Source: Lacipirellula limnantheis
GTDB lineage: Bacteria; Planctomycetota; Planctomycetia; Pirellulales; Lacipirellulaceae
Direction: 5' to 3'
DNA length: 64,000 nucleotides
Assembly (NCBI RefSeq): GCF_007746075.1
Contig: NZ_CP036339.1
Span: 6,318,028-6,382,027, forward strand
The position numbers were made by a program, and so were the translations under genes. Shown here piece after piece: positions 40,964 to 50,440 of the stretch (within the stretch, counting starts at the first letter, position 1; the number at the start of each line of letters is the position of its first letter). The notes under the pieces are model-generated. The model was not told where the DNA came from, made no database searches, and saw nothing but the letters and a program-made list of their open reading frames with translations.

Positions 40964-43900
40964 TCTAATCCCATCGCTCCCGCCGGCGGAATGTCGATGC
41001 CGGTCGTCTTGGTGATGCGCAGATTCGGCAGGAATCGCGGCTCGAGCATGAAGTTGACGCCCACGCTGTTCTTGGAATGGTCGACGTTGAAGCCGACGGT
41101 CAGCAGCATCGATTCACCGATGCGGGTGACGCTCATTGTTTCGCCGATGTCGCCGCCAGAGTCGAAATCGTATGCGGCGCTGGCCGTGGTGAGCCACTTT
41201 TCGCTGAGCCGGTAGCTGTAGCTGCCCATGACGACATTGCTGGTGATCGGTCCGTTGATTGAGCGGACGCCGAGATAGGCGTTGCCGCGCGTGGGGCGAT
41301 TGAGCACGACGCCGCCGGAGACTGTTTTCAGGCCATCGCCAAACGTGTCGGCGAAGCCGTCGGAAACGATCGAAAAGCGATCGCCGATGTTCCAGCGCAG
41401 GTCGTAGTCGATCAGGCCGACCTCCTGGCCGAAGTTATCGCGATTGGGATCGGGAAAGAGCGTGGCGTTCATGTCGAACGTCAACCAATCGACGATATGC
41501 TGATTGCCGGCGGGGCCGCGCTTGGTTTGCAGGCGGTGGCGCATGCCCATGCGAAAGGCCATGAGGTCGTCGACGATTTCGGCCGAGGGCGCCGTGACCC
41601 AACCCTGAATGCCGGTGCGGAACAGATAGTTGCGGGGGTCGAACTTTTCGCCAGTGATCGTCGGCGGGAGCGCGCCGCTTTGCAGGCGGCGCAACATTTC
41701 GATGATCGACGTGTCGTCGATGAAATCGTACATCGGCAGTTCTTCGTAGTTGGCGTTGGCGTCGGCGTAGGTGAACTCGGCGTCGAAGACCACCTTGTGG
41801 GCGAGCCCATTGAGGTTGAACAGCGGATCGCGCACGTCGTCGTAGGTAGCCCACATGGGGAGGCTGGCGCGGACGCCGGTGTTGACGTACGCCCGATCGA
41901 GCGGCTCGCCATCAAGCGCCTCGCCCCAGCGCGCGAGTTCGCCGAGAGCGAATGGCACAACCTTGACGGCGCCGAGTTGGAACGGCGCGTCGATTTCTTG
42001 CCGGGTGACGAGCTTCTCGCCGCCGACGTTGGCTTCCCAGGGGAGCTGGACCCATTGGGACTGCAGCGTCGGTTCGGTCGGCACCGTCCCCACGTTGTAC
42101 TTCGAATAGGAGGCCTGGGAATGCTCGAACCAGGTAAGCCGATCGTCGAGCAACGACTCGCCGAGCCAAAAGTGATCGCCCCGCGGCAGCGATTCGGTCT
42201 CGCTCCAAAAATTGTTGACCTGCGCATTCGCCTCGAGCATCAACTCGCGATTGTTGTTGAATCGCCGCGCTCGGAGGCCGGTCCGAGGACTGCGAAGCTC
42301 GTCCCATTCGCGCTCGTAGTATTGATTGAGGAAAGTCGTATCGCTCACCCAACCCGACTCCGCGGTGATTTCCCACCCGCTTTCGAGCCGCTGTCGATGT
42401 TGACCTAGGAGTCGGAAACGGTAGTCCTTTTCCGGCGTGATGTCGCGGCGGCCGAGGCCGAGGTTGTCGTGGCCATGGTCCTGGATCGCCCAAAAGTCGA
42501 GGAGGCCGGTCGAGGGGCCGACGAACCCGAAGATTTCGTTGCGATCCCATTGGTAGTTGGTGCCGTAACCAAAGCCGCGCTTGCTGAGATAGTCGGTGCT
42601 GAGATTCCACGAGGTTCCCTGCGGCGCGTTTTTCACGCCGAGCAGTTCGTAGAGGTCCCAGTCGATCATCGCCTGCGTGCCAAAGACGTTGTCGTTGCCG
42701 ACGCGGATGCGATCGATGATAAAGGAAGGATCTTGCAGGTTGGTGGCGAACCTCGGCCAATAGAACACCGGCACGCCGCGCAGGTGGATGACGTTCGACT
42801 CGGCGGTGGCCAGCTGCTGGTGCGCCACGGCCATGCTGCCGTCGGGCCCGGCGATGGGAATGCCGGTGATCGGATCGACGCCGGGCTGCTGCACATCGGT
42901 AAAGCTGATTTGCTCGGAGGAAAGATCGTACGCTGGCTCTTCGAGACGACTGGTCGTTACCAAGGCATTCGTGGCGGAGAAGTGGGACTCGTCGAGTTGC
43001 CTGATGGCGTCGGCCTTGAGCCGAACGAGACCGGGGTATTGGAAGTCGCCCATCTGCGGCAATGGGGTGAGGAGTTCGGCATTGAGGATGACGCCGATTT
43101 GTCGGCGGACGTCGTAGAACATCCGGTCGGCATAGATGATGCGGTCGCCCTGGCGGAACTCGATATTCCCCTCCATGTAGATTTCGAGCGGTGCGTCCTT
43201 CGACTGCACGCCGCCGGCGACCCCCATGCCGGGTGCGCTCCAGACGACGGCGCGGTCGGTGGAGATATCGATTTGCCCAAGTGGACCGAAGGCCGCCGGC
43301 AGACCGGCGACGGAGAGGCCGTCGATCACGACGCGAATGCCGCCGTTGGCGATGGCGATGCCCTGATTCCGGTCGAGCGTGATGTTCGGGTCGGCGTCGC
43401 TGCGGCCGAAAATTTCGTACTTCACCATGCCGGGCGGCAGGGCTTGGACGCCGTTCTCAACGACGTTGGGGACGAACTCGGTGTATTGGGCCAGCATCAG
43501 CTGCCGGCGGCGCTCGGGATTGAACTGCGCGAGGCCCCGTTCGTAGATCGCGGGACGAGCTTCGGTCGTGCCCAGGGCCGGGGGGACGTTCCAACGCAGC
43601 GCCGCGGAGGTCTCCATCCGCTGGAACCAGTTGGGGCTGCGCTGCTGGCCGAGCAAGCCGTCTTCGTTGGCCTTCACGTCGGTGCGGCGGAAGTCGACGG
43701 CGACGTGGCCCCCCTGCTCTGATTCGAAATAGGCGATGACCTTGGTCGGGCCATTTTGGGCATTGCGGGCATCGATCCAGAGCACGGCCTCGGCGCCGCG
43801 GGCATAGGTGAGGCCCTGGTTCAGATAACAATTGCCGCGCAGGTGCCAGACGTCGTAGACCCCTTCCTGCCAACGCGTGCAGGCGTCGGCGGCGATGGTG

Positions 43901-44019
43901 ATCGGTTCATGCGAGTTCGCGGTCGCGACTTGAATGTCGTCGGCGTGCGCTTGGCTAACTTTTCCGTGGAACGGAAGGAGCGTCGCCGCCATGAACAGCA
44001 GCGCGACGGCTTGGCCCAC
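40960..44019 (-). CDS. LPS-assembly protein LptD-like outer membrane protein
   Basis: 1019 residues from GTG 44019. An ATG at 43992 is also possible; reading up to 44250 would translate an intergenic repeat. The signal peptide core is VALLFMAATLLPF. The N-terminal OstA/LptA-like beta-jellyroll has repeated signatures (YMEGNIEFRQGDRIIYADRMFYDVRRQIGVILNAE). A long beta-barrel region follows (SERGFGYGTNYQWDR..., ending in aromatic-rich strands). LptD inserts LPS into the outer membrane. Its presence supports a Gram-negative-type envelope. Divergent from E. coli, so the exact ligand is not certain. Confidence 0.85.
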   Translation of the reverse strand: MGQAVALLFMAATLLPFHGKVSQAHADDIQVATANSHEPITIAADACTRWQEGVYDVWHLRGNCYLNQGLTYARGAEAVLWIDARNAQNGPTKVIAYFESEQGGHVAVDFRRTDVKANEDGLLGQQRSPNWFQRMETSAALRWNVPPALGTTEARPAIYERGLAQFNPERRRQLMLAQYTEFVPNVVENGVQALPPGMVKYEIFGRSDADPNITLDRNQGIAIANGGIRVVIDGLSVAGLPAAFGPLGQIDISTDRAVVWSAPGMGVAGGVQSKDAPLEIYMEGNIEFRQGDRIIYADRMFYDVRRQIGVILNAELLTPLPQMGDFQYPGLVRLKADAIRQLDESHFSATNALVTTSRLEEPAYDLSSEQISFTDVQQPGVDPITGIPIAGPDGSMAVAHQQLATAESNVIHLRGVPVFYWPRFATNLQDPSFIIDRIRVGNDNVFGTQAMIDWDLYELLGVKNAPQGTSWNLSTDYLSKRGFGYGTNYQWDRNEIFGFVGPSTGLLDFWAIQDHGHDNLGLGRRDITPEKDYRFRLLGQHRQRLESGWEITAESGWVSDTTFLNQYYEREWDELRSPRTGLRARRFNNNRELMLEANAQVNNFWSETESLPRGDHFWLGESLLDDRLTWFEHSQASYSKYNVGTVPTEPTLQSQWVQLPWEANVGGEKLVTRQEIDAPFQLGAVKVVPFALGELARWGEALDGEPLDRAYVNTGVRASLPMWATYDDVRDPLFNLNGLAHKVVFDAEFTYADANANYEELPMYDFIDDTSIIEMLRRLQSGALPPTITGEKFDPRNYLFRTGIQGWVTAPSAEIVDDLMAFRMGMRHRLQTKRGPAGNQHIVDWLTFDMNATLFPDPNRDNFGQEVGLIDYDLRWNIGDRFSIVSDGFADTFGDGLKTVSGGVVLNRPTRGNAYLGVRSINGPITSNVVMGSYSYRLSEKWLTTASAAYDFDSGGDIGETMSVTRIGESMLLTVGFNVDHSKNSVGVNFMLEPRFLPNLRITKTTGIDIPPAGAMGLE

Positions 44020-44028
44020 AAAATCATG

Positions 44029-44121
44029 TGGTGGGAGGCGTCTCCGACGCCGATGTCGCTCACCACCACAAGGCGTCGTAGTTCCGCCGCGTCGCTTCGG
44101 GGTGGGAGACCCCTCCCACAG
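44029..44121. repeat. Inverted repeat, GTGGGAGGCGTCTCCGAC family (copy 3)
   Basis: The left arm TGGTGGGAGGCGTCTCCGAC continues GCCGAT; the right arm is TCGGGGTGGGAGACCCCTCC continuing CACAGATTTTTT. It lies just upstream of the likely LptD start. The T-run at the end may also act as a terminator on the plus strand. Confidence 0.8.
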
Positions 44122-44825
44122 ATTTTTTAGGCAAAGCCGCAACGCGAGTAACGACTGCCGCGAGACGCGCGCACGCCGAGCGCCGTTCGCGCGAGGCGAA
44201 CTTCCGCAGCGGGTTGCGTGCTGCGCGATGCTCAGCGTGACGCCCTCCATGGCGACAACGACGTGACGAGGATGAAACGGACGCTCTCCGCGCGCAACTC
44301 CGGCGAGCTGCGTGACGTGCAGCGCGAAGTCGCCGAGCGCTCAACCAGAGCGTGGTCAACGGCTTGCGCGCAGCGGGGCCTGCAGAGAGGGGGCGGAGTA
44401 TAGGAACCCCTGCCGCGCGGGGCAAGCCGCCTTCGCCGGGTTTACATCGCTCACAACATGTTTCGTGATAACGGCTTGCGACACCGCCGCTGACGTTGCT
44501 AGCTTGGCGACAAGATGCTGAAGCGCCGAGTGCCGCTCAAGCAGCGTCATGTCACGGACGCCAGCAGTCGGTTGCACTTCCTTGTTGCGAGCGCTTGAGA
44601 GCTGCATACTGCGAGCCCCGTGGGCACGATGTAGTGCAAAGGACGGCCGCGATTGTGCCTCACCAACTTGGGACTTCTCCCTCATCGGGGGAGGGATCAG
44701 ACGGGGTGATTTTTTGAAGCGTCTGGGGCTAGGGACTGCATGATTTGAAGGCCTTTGGCAGCCACCGCAGCGATGTGGAACTTGAGCGGATCGATTGATT
44801 GAGTTTCTACGGAATGGACGTTTGC
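44122..44825. other. About 0.7-kb divergent spacer without a recognisable gene
   Basis: It lies between the lptD and MMPL genes. A minus-strand 109-codon frame (44356-44685) has no ribosome-binding site or family resemblance. I see no repeat family apart from the element at 44029-44121. Promoters for both flanking genes are expected here. Confidence 0.5.
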
Positions 44826-47075
44826 ATGATGGGTCTCCCTTATCGCCGGTGGATCAAGCGGATGATCCGCTATCGATATTGGATGCTCGGTTTCGCCGCC
44901 GTGCTCTGGGTCGCCGCCGCGTTTACCGGCCGCGGGCTGCGGCTCGACCGATCGATTGAGAGCATGTTCGCTCCCCGCGATCCGATCCTCGTGCCTTACC
45001 ACCGCATGCAGCGGACGTTCGGCGAGTACGAAGTCGTTCTCGCGATGTACGCCGACGACAAACTGGCGACCGACGCCGGAGTCGCGCGGGTGAAGGAGGT
45101 TCAAGAGCGACTAAAGAAACTGCCAGGAGTGGCGGCGACGGTCTCTCTGCATGATCTTCCCGGCGGGACGAAGTTCGACGGTCCCGGATTAGGAACCAAC
45201 TACCGCGAAGTCTTCGCTGGCTTCACTCACAACAAGGACCTCACTGCGGCGGGCGTAATCTGCTTGATTGAGCGCCCCGGCGAGGGAAAGTCGACGCGTC
45301 GGGCGACGCTGCGCGGCATGCGCTCGATTGTGGCCGACTTGCCGCGCGGCGCGTTGGTCGGCGAACCAGTGCTGATTGAAGAAGCCTTTGACATGCTGGA
45401 GGAGGATGGCCGGCGACTGAACACCTGGTGCACGCTGCTGGTGATGTTGACGATTCTCATTTGCTTTCGCAGCCCCATCTGGTTGCTGCTGCCGGTGGCC
45501 GTGGTGCAACTGACGCTGGCGTTGACCGACGCGGCGCTGGTGCTGAGCGGGCTGGAACTGAGCATGGTGAGCTCGATGCTGGGAGCGATCGTCACCGTGG
45601 TGGGCGTCGCTTCCGTGGTGCATATTCTGGTGCACTACCTCGACGAACGCCGTGACGGGCACGGACGGCGACGGGCGCTGTTCAACACGATCGAGGAGCT
45701 CGCGGCGCCGGTGACGGTGGCCATTCTGACCGACGCGGCCGGCTTCGCGGCCCTGATGGTCTCGAAAGTGGGACCGGTCCATGACTTTGGGCTGATGATG
45801 GCGATCGGCAGCCTGTTGGTATTGCCGTCGTGCATCCTGCTGACGCCTGGAATGGTCTGGCTGAGCGACTTTCGCCAGAAGCCGCAGGCGCCGAGCGATG
45901 ACTTAGCTCTGGGGCGCTGGTTGAATTGGTTGCTCGCGTGGTCGTCGACGCATGTGCGTTTGCTCGCGGGCGCAGCTGCGTTGGTGGTCGCAATTTCGGC
46001 GTGGGGTTCGACCCGCTTGAAGCACGAAACCGACTTCACGAAAAACTTTCGCGCCGACAGCGAGATCAATCGGGCGTACAGCTTCGTCGAGACCGAATTT
46101 GGCGGCGCGGGCGTATGGGATTTGATGATTCCGGTGACAAAAGAGGGCGCCAAACGCACGTCGCAACCGCCGGCGCTCGCCGGACGCCACTACGTGGAGT
46201 TCCTGAAGCTGCAGCGGCAGATCAAGGAGCAATCGCCGGAATTGACCAAAGCCATCTCGTTGGGCGACACGTTGGCCGCGGGCATCGGGGGCGAAAGCGT
46301 GTTGGGCGCCGCCAGCGGCCGCATGCTGACGCTGCCGATGAACATGATGCGTTCCCAGGAGGCGATGCGGCTGTTCGTCGATACGCTCTATCAGGCCGAC
46401 CCGGAAGATGGCCGGTGGTGGCTTCACGTCTTGCTGCGAGCGCCAGAGCAGTTAGGAGCCGACGAGAAAGCGTTGATGATCGAACAGGTTCAGTCGACAG
46501 CGCAGGAACGATTTCCAGACGCCGAGGTGACGGGATACTACGTCCTGTTGACGCGGCTGATTGAAAGCGTGCTGGCCGACCAATGGAAGGCGTTCATCGT
46601 GGCGACGATCGTCGTGCTGGGCATGATGATCGCGGCGATTCGCGATTTGAAGCTGACGGCCGTCACGATGTTCCCCAATATTTTTCCGTCGCTGATCTTG
46701 TTCGGCGTGATGGGACTACTCGGCGTGAAGGTGAATATGGGCGCCGCGATGATTGCCGCGGTATCGATTGGCTTGTCGGTCGACAGCTCGATCCACTACA
46801 CGATGTTCTATCAACGGCTGCGCCGCGAGGGCTTGCCGTGCGATGTGGCGCTGGCGAAGTCGCAGAATTCCGTTGGGCGGGCAGCGGTGTATTCGACGCT
46901 GGCGTTGACCGTAGGGTTTGCCACGCTGTGCGTGAGCGACTTTGTACCGACGATCTATTTCGGGGTGTTGGTGAGCCTGTCGATGATCGGCGGCTTGATT
47001 GGCAATTTGCTGGTGCTGCCGGTGCTGATTCGGCTGGTCGACGGACGGTCGGCTGGGGCGGTGATTGCTTCCTGA
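44826..47075 (+). CDS. MMPL/RND-type transporter
   Basis: 749 residues from ATG 44826; a TTG at 44799 is in frame. It shows the RND layout of two six-helix halves, each with a large extracytoplasmic loop: helix near 25-45, then loop, then helices from CTLLVMLTILICFRSPIWLLLPVAVVQLTLALTDAALVLSG; the second half begins near HVRLLAGAAALVVAISAW. The half-end SSMLGAIVTVVGVASVVHILVHYLDERR and its counterpart AAMIAAVSIGLSVDSSIHYTMFYQRLRR are typical of the MMPL class (lipid or hopanoid exporters, e.g. HpnN). No fusion partner is adjacent, so the substrate is unknown; a lipid is plausible. Confidence 0.9.
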   Translation: MMGLPYRRWIKRMIRYRYWMLGFAAVLWVAAAFTGRGLRLDRSIESMFAPRDPILVPYHRMQRTFGEYEVVLAMYADDKLATDAGVARVKEVQERLKKLPGVAATVSLHDLPGGTKFDGPGLGTNYREVFAGFTHNKDLTAAGVICLIERPGEGKSTRRATLRGMRSIVADLPRGALVGEPVLIEEAFDMLEEDGRRLNTWCTLLVMLTILICFRSPIWLLLPVAVVQLTLALTDAALVLSGLELSMVSSMLGAIVTVVGVASVVHILVHYLDERRDGHGRRRALFNTIEELAAPVTVAILTDAAGFAALMVSKVGPVHDFGLMMAIGSLLVLPSCILLTPGMVWLSDFRQKPQAPSDDLALGRWLNWLLAWSSTHVRLLAGAAALVVAISAWGSTRLKHETDFTKNFRADSEINRAYSFVETEFGGAGVWDLMIPVTKEGAKRTSQPPALAGRHYVEFLKLQRQIKEQSPELTKAISLGDTLAAGIGGESVLGAASGRMLTLPMNMMRSQEAMRLFVDTLYQADPEDGRWWLHVLLRAPEQLGADEKALMIEQVQSTAQERFPDAEVTGYYVLLTRLIESVLADQWKAFIVATIVVLGMMIAAIRDLKLTAVTMFPNIFPSLILFGVMGLLGVKVNMGAAMIAAVSIGLSVDSSIHYTMFYQRLRREGLPCDVALAKSQNSVGRAAVYSTLALTVGFATLCVSDFVPTIYFGVLVSLSMIGGLIGNLLVLPVLIRLVDGRSAGAVIAS

Positions 47076-47710
47076 GGTTAACCCCCCAGGAGCTTTGCGT
47101 GACTGGCGCCACGAGATCCCCCTCGCCTGATTTGCGGCGCCGCAACGAACAGTTTGAATTGCCGCTCAAACTCGCTCTCCGCGGCGAATGTCCCGGGCAC
47201 TTCTCGCCCCCTCGGACAGCGTGGATGGAAGACGGAACTAGAATCTGACATTTTGCCAATCGCTCCAAGTGCTGGCGGCTTAGCACGTTGGCGAAATCGA
47301 GCAGTCCTTAAATATGAAATGCGCAAGTCGAGAGCTTGATTGCGTCCGCAGCTTGATTAATTTGGTAAATCGACGGGTGTGGTCGTCCACACGCCGTTTC
47401 TCACAAAAACAGTGAATCGGGTCGACAAGGAGAGGGCGGCGAAGGCGCCAACCTTCGTATTCGCGGCGGCGGCGAACGACTCGTCCGAGGGTGTAAGTTG
47501 CTTCAGGAGAGCCACTTACGTTCTTTGACGGACGTCTATCCGGCCTAGCGAATGGGCTCTTGTGGTCCGGTGTATGGGTGGCCAAGCGTTGGGTCCTCGG
47601 CACTGCCGAAGCTGCTTTCGTGAGTGGGAACGCCAGCCTAGAGCATCCATTGCTCGTTTGTTCGGAACGGCGAACGAGCAAGGCCCACCTCAGAAGAGAC
47701 GCCACGCCTA
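47076..47710. other. 635-nt spacer without a recognisable gene
   Basis: No frame has a family resemblance or clear ribosome-binding site. The start near 47090 shares GAGCTTTGCGTGACTGGCGC with a motif at 35172. A weak sigma-54-like arrangement near 47596 was considered and rejected. Confidence 0.5.
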
Positions 47711-48712
47711 ATGAACGGGACGCCTTCGGGGAGCGCTACGTTGCGCGCTCCCTCCGCTCGGCGCTCGTTTGCGCGCCCCATCTCGTTAGTCGGCCGCTCG
47801 GCCGCAATGATTTCGATCAAGTCTATCGCGTCAACCGTCGCGCCGCGGCAATGCACGGTGATGATCTTGGGGGAGACGGGCGCGGGGAAAGAAATGGTCG
47901 CCCGGTATATTCATGCCGAGTCGGACCGGCGCGATGCGCCGTTGATTCCGGTCGACTGCTCCGCCCTTTCGGACACGCTGTTCGAGAGCCAGATGTTCGG
48001 CCACGTCCAAGGGGCGTTCACGGGGGCCGTGCGCGAGTCGCTCGGTTTTGTGCGGGCCGCCGATGGCGGGACTCTCTTTCTCGATGAAGTCGGCGAGTTG
48101 TCGTTGCCGCTGCAGGCGAAGCTGCTTCGCGTCATTCAAGAGCGGTGCGTGACGCCGGTCGGCGATACGCGGGCGCACGAGGTTGACATACGGTTCATTG
48201 CGGCGACGCACCGCGATCTGGCCAAAATGGTGCGTGAGGGAACGTTCAGGGAGGATCTCTTCTTCCGGCTGAATGTCGTCGTCACGACGCTGCCGCCGCT
48301 GCGCGAGCGGGCAGAGGATATCTTGCCGCTGGCAAATCACTTTCTGCAAAAGCAGGCGGATCTTTACGATGAACCGGCTCGGCGTCTGTCGGACGCTGCG
48401 GCCGCAGCGCTGGTGCGCTACTCGTGGCCGGGCAACGTGCGCGAGCTAGCCAACGCGATGGAATCGGCCCATGTGCTTGCGCAAGGCGACGTCATCGAAC
48501 TTGCCGACCTGCCCATGCAGCTGCAGTCGGCGCGACCGACGCCCGCGGGAACTCCGGAATTGTGTTTGAGCGAGCTTGAGAGGCGAACCATCGCCGAGGC
48601 GCTGCGGCGGACCGACTACTGCAAGGCGAAGGCAAGCCGCATGCTGGGAATCAACATCCAGCGATTGAACCGTCGGATCGAGCGGCTGAATATTTCGACT
48701 CGGCACAGTTAG
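47711..48712 (+). CDS. Orphan sigma-54-dependent transcriptional activator
   Basis: 333 residues, an AAA+ enhancer-binding protein without any N-terminal sensor. The AAA+ domain has Walker A GETGAGKE (about 54-61), the sigma-54 contact loop GAFTGA (101-106) in MFGHVQGAFTGAVRES, Walker B GGTLFLDEV, the arginine-finger region and R-E-DLFFRLNVVVTTLPPLRER. The C-terminus has a Fis-type helix-turn-helix (TIAEALRRTDYCKAKASRMLGINIQRLNRRIERL). Activity should be controlled by a separate partner or by abundance. A full-consensus sigma-54 promoter lies 430 nt downstream, before a receiver-like gene and PEP-CTERM genes, which are plausible targets. Confidence 0.93.
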   Translation: MNGTPSGSATLRAPSARRSFARPISLVGRSAAMISIKSIASTVAPRQCTVMILGETGAGKEMVARYIHAESDRRDAPLIPVDCSALSDTLFESQMFGHVQGAFTGAVRESLGFVRAADGGTLFLDEVGELSLPLQAKLLRVIQERCVTPVGDTRAHEVDIRFIAATHRDLAKMVREGTFREDLFFRLNVVVTTLPPLRERAEDILPLANHFLQKQADLYDEPARRLSDAAAAALVRYSWPGNVRELANAMESAHVLAQGDVIELADLPMQLQSARPTPAGTPELCLSELERRTIAEALRRTDYCKAKASRMLGINIQRLNRRIERLNISTRHS

Positions 48713-49140
48713 CTCCTCGCCTCTCCGTGGTAAGGCCGGGGGTCGCCCGCGGAGCTGCCGAGCTTTCTTCAAGCGTTCTTGCGTCGTCCGGACCGTGCGC
48801 TGGTTCGGCGATGGCCGCACGCGCGGACGATCGGTTCGCGCGGCCTTCACTCTCTTCGGTCGTCCTTCGCCAAAGTCTTTCGGCGGCGCATATGCCTTCT
48901 TGGATCATCGGTCGCGGCCGACATAGTCGATTGCAAGGTCATTTTAACTTGTGCCGTTCGAAACGACCTGATTTGTCGTAACCTCTGCGGCGCTCGGACC
49001 ATGCGAGCTCGAACACTCAGCAAGCGTGGTTAAAACGACCTGTTCGTCTTGTGACGACGACGTTCTCGATCGCGGCTTACTTCCTGAAAAAGCCTTCCTT
49101 TCTCGGCGTTTATTGCACCTGCGGCCTTGAACCGCATGAT
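48713..49140. other. 428-nt spacer before the sigma-54 promoter
   Basis: No gene or repeat family is evident. As upstream sequence of the sigma-54 promoter it would be expected to hold the activator-binding sites. I cannot identify a convincing dyad by eye. Confidence 0.4.
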
Positions 49141-49156
49141 TGGCACGCGCTTTGCT
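49141..49156 (+). promoter_or_regulatory. Sigma-54 promoter (-24/-12) of the receiver-like gene
   Basis: TGGCACGCGCTTTGCT matches the consensus TGGCACG-N4-TTGCW at every defined position, with the correct GG-to-GC spacing. The transcription start would fall near 49167, giving a leader of about 50 nt to ATG 49218. A sigma-54 activator gene lies just upstream. Confidence 0.85.
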
Positions 49157-49217
49157 TTTAGGAAACGCATTGAAATGAGGCAACTTGACTCCTGTTTTAC
49201 GTCCGAGTTTGTTTTGC

Positions 49218-49655
49218 ATGGTCACTTTCGTCCAACCCACGCTCCTAGCCGTCGGAATCGAAAGCTTGCCGAAATCATCGTCCGCAATCGACGTCTATGC
49301 GGCGTCGACGGTTCGCGAAGTCATGTCGACGATGCGACTGATCGGATTCGATCTGGTGGTCGTGGGACTAGACGACCCGCACTCGGACGTGTGGGAAGTC
49401 ATGCACCGGGTGTTGACGGCATGGCCGCAACAGCGGTGGATGCTGGCGTCGAGCCAGGTGACGCAGGAGGAAGAGATTCTGGCCCGTTCGCTCGGCGCCG
49501 TTGTAGTGCTGGATACCGTGCCTGATGAGCAGTGGTTAGCAGCATTTTCGTCGTCGCTGCGGCGGCGCGACCCCGTTGGTGGATTTTCCCCGTTGGCTTC
49601 GTCTTGTGGTTCGCGCGTTGATCTCCAAGCCGATTGGCGAACCGTCGAAGCGTAG
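49218..49655 (+). CDS. Receiver-like (pseudo-receiver) protein
   Basis: 145 residues from ATG 49218. It follows the alternating strand-helix order of a response-regulator receiver: TLLAVGIES, helix TVREVMSTMRLI, strand GFDLVVVGLDD, helix SDVWEVMHRVLTAW, strand RWMLASS, helix EEEILARSLGA, strand VVVLDT, helix DEQWLAAFSSSLRRR. The phospho-acceptor position (DLVLLD in receivers) is Gly50 (DLVVVG), and the early acidic pair is reduced, so phosphorylation is unlikely. A stand-alone pseudo-receiver could bind or sequester the orphan AAA+ activator. It is expressed from the sigma-54 promoter at 49141. Assignment of the fold is by pattern only. Confidence 0.7.
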   Translation: MVTFVQPTLLAVGIESLPKSSSAIDVYAASTVREVMSTMRLIGFDLVVVGLDDPHSDVWEVMHRVLTAWPQQRWMLASSQVTQEEEILARSLGAVVVLDTVPDEQWLAAFSSSLRRRDPVGGFSPLASSCGSRVDLQADWRTVEA

Positions 49656-50440
49656 GTTTCCGTTTCACCCTGTCCCGTTCCGAGTGCACTCTACTGCCGA
49701 ACCGTCTATCTGAAAGGAGACGCCTATCCACGACGCGCTGGTTGCTGCGGGAGCGACGACGACACACCGTCTGCTTCCGCGAGGCAGGCCCTGATTCGTG
49801 TTCCGACCCAATCGCGCGAACAGGGGCCCGATCCGAGAGTAGAACGTTCGTTGATCGCCCTGTCTTTTCAGAGAGAAGCCCAAAGAGCTCCTGCCGGTCC
49901 TTTTATCTGGAGGATAGACGCTCGTCCGAAGCATCGCACCACGACGCGAATTCTCTGCAAGGGACATTGATCGGATGACATTGCTGCTTGCTCCCTTGTT
50001 CACGGAGCGTCATCTGTCGAATGTTCGACCCTAACCGTGCCTGCTGCGGCGCCGTCTCCTCAGGGCGCCGCAGCAGGGGTCACGGATGGCGGCGATCAAG
50101 GCGATTTGGTTGCCGCGTCGAATCGTTGCGCCGCAAGTTCTGCACGCAGGCATTGCGGCGCAACGAATCGTCAATTTCATTCCGAACCGTTATTTCAAGG
50201 AGATATCGCCCGACGTCCATGTGCTCATTGTAAGGGACCGCTTGAGACGACTAGGCGGACAACTTCAGCGAACCTTTATGAGCTAGAAACTGAGATCACA
50301 ACGAGGCAAGAAAGATCGCCGCGTTTGTTTGAGATGATCGCCCCTTCCTGTTTCGCACCATGCATTGCGGAAGGACTCGAACAAACAAACGCACCGTTAA
50401 GACTACCGTCCACATCGTCATACGATTCAGGAGACTGCTA
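49656..50440. other. 785-nt spacer with repeated leader-like segments and a strong hairpin
   Basis: Three segments resemble one another and gene leaders: CGTCTATCTGAAAGGAGACG (about 49703), TTTATCTGGAGGATAGACG (about 49904) and GTTATTTCAAGGAGATATCG (about 50189), each with an AGGAG-like core but no following gene. A perfect 14-bp stem lies at 50040-50077. The region may be a decayed PEP-CTERM gene or a long untranslated leader. Confidence 0.5.
50040..50077. terminator. Perfect 14-bp GC-rich hairpin
   Basis: CCTGCTGCGGCGCC and GGCGCCGCAGCAGG are exact complements across a 10-nt loop, 385 nt after the receiver-like gene. There is no U-run. Terminator or RNA-stability role is inferred. Confidence 0.55.

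Noticed and set aside
44356..44685. Minus-strand 109-codon frame between lptD and the MMPL gene
   Set aside because: No ribosome-binding site, no hydrophobic or domain pattern, and codon usage unlike the neighbouring genes.
47590..47620. Possible sigma-54 promoter CGGCACTGCCGAAGCTG before the activator gene
   Set aside because: The GG-N10-GC spacing can be read, but the -12 element is not TTGC and the -24 lacks the leading T, so it is much weaker than the match at 49141.
50365..50385. TTCGCACCATGCATTGC before PEP-CTERM gene 1 as a sigma-54 site
   Set aside because: The GG of the -24 element is missing; only the TTGC part matches.
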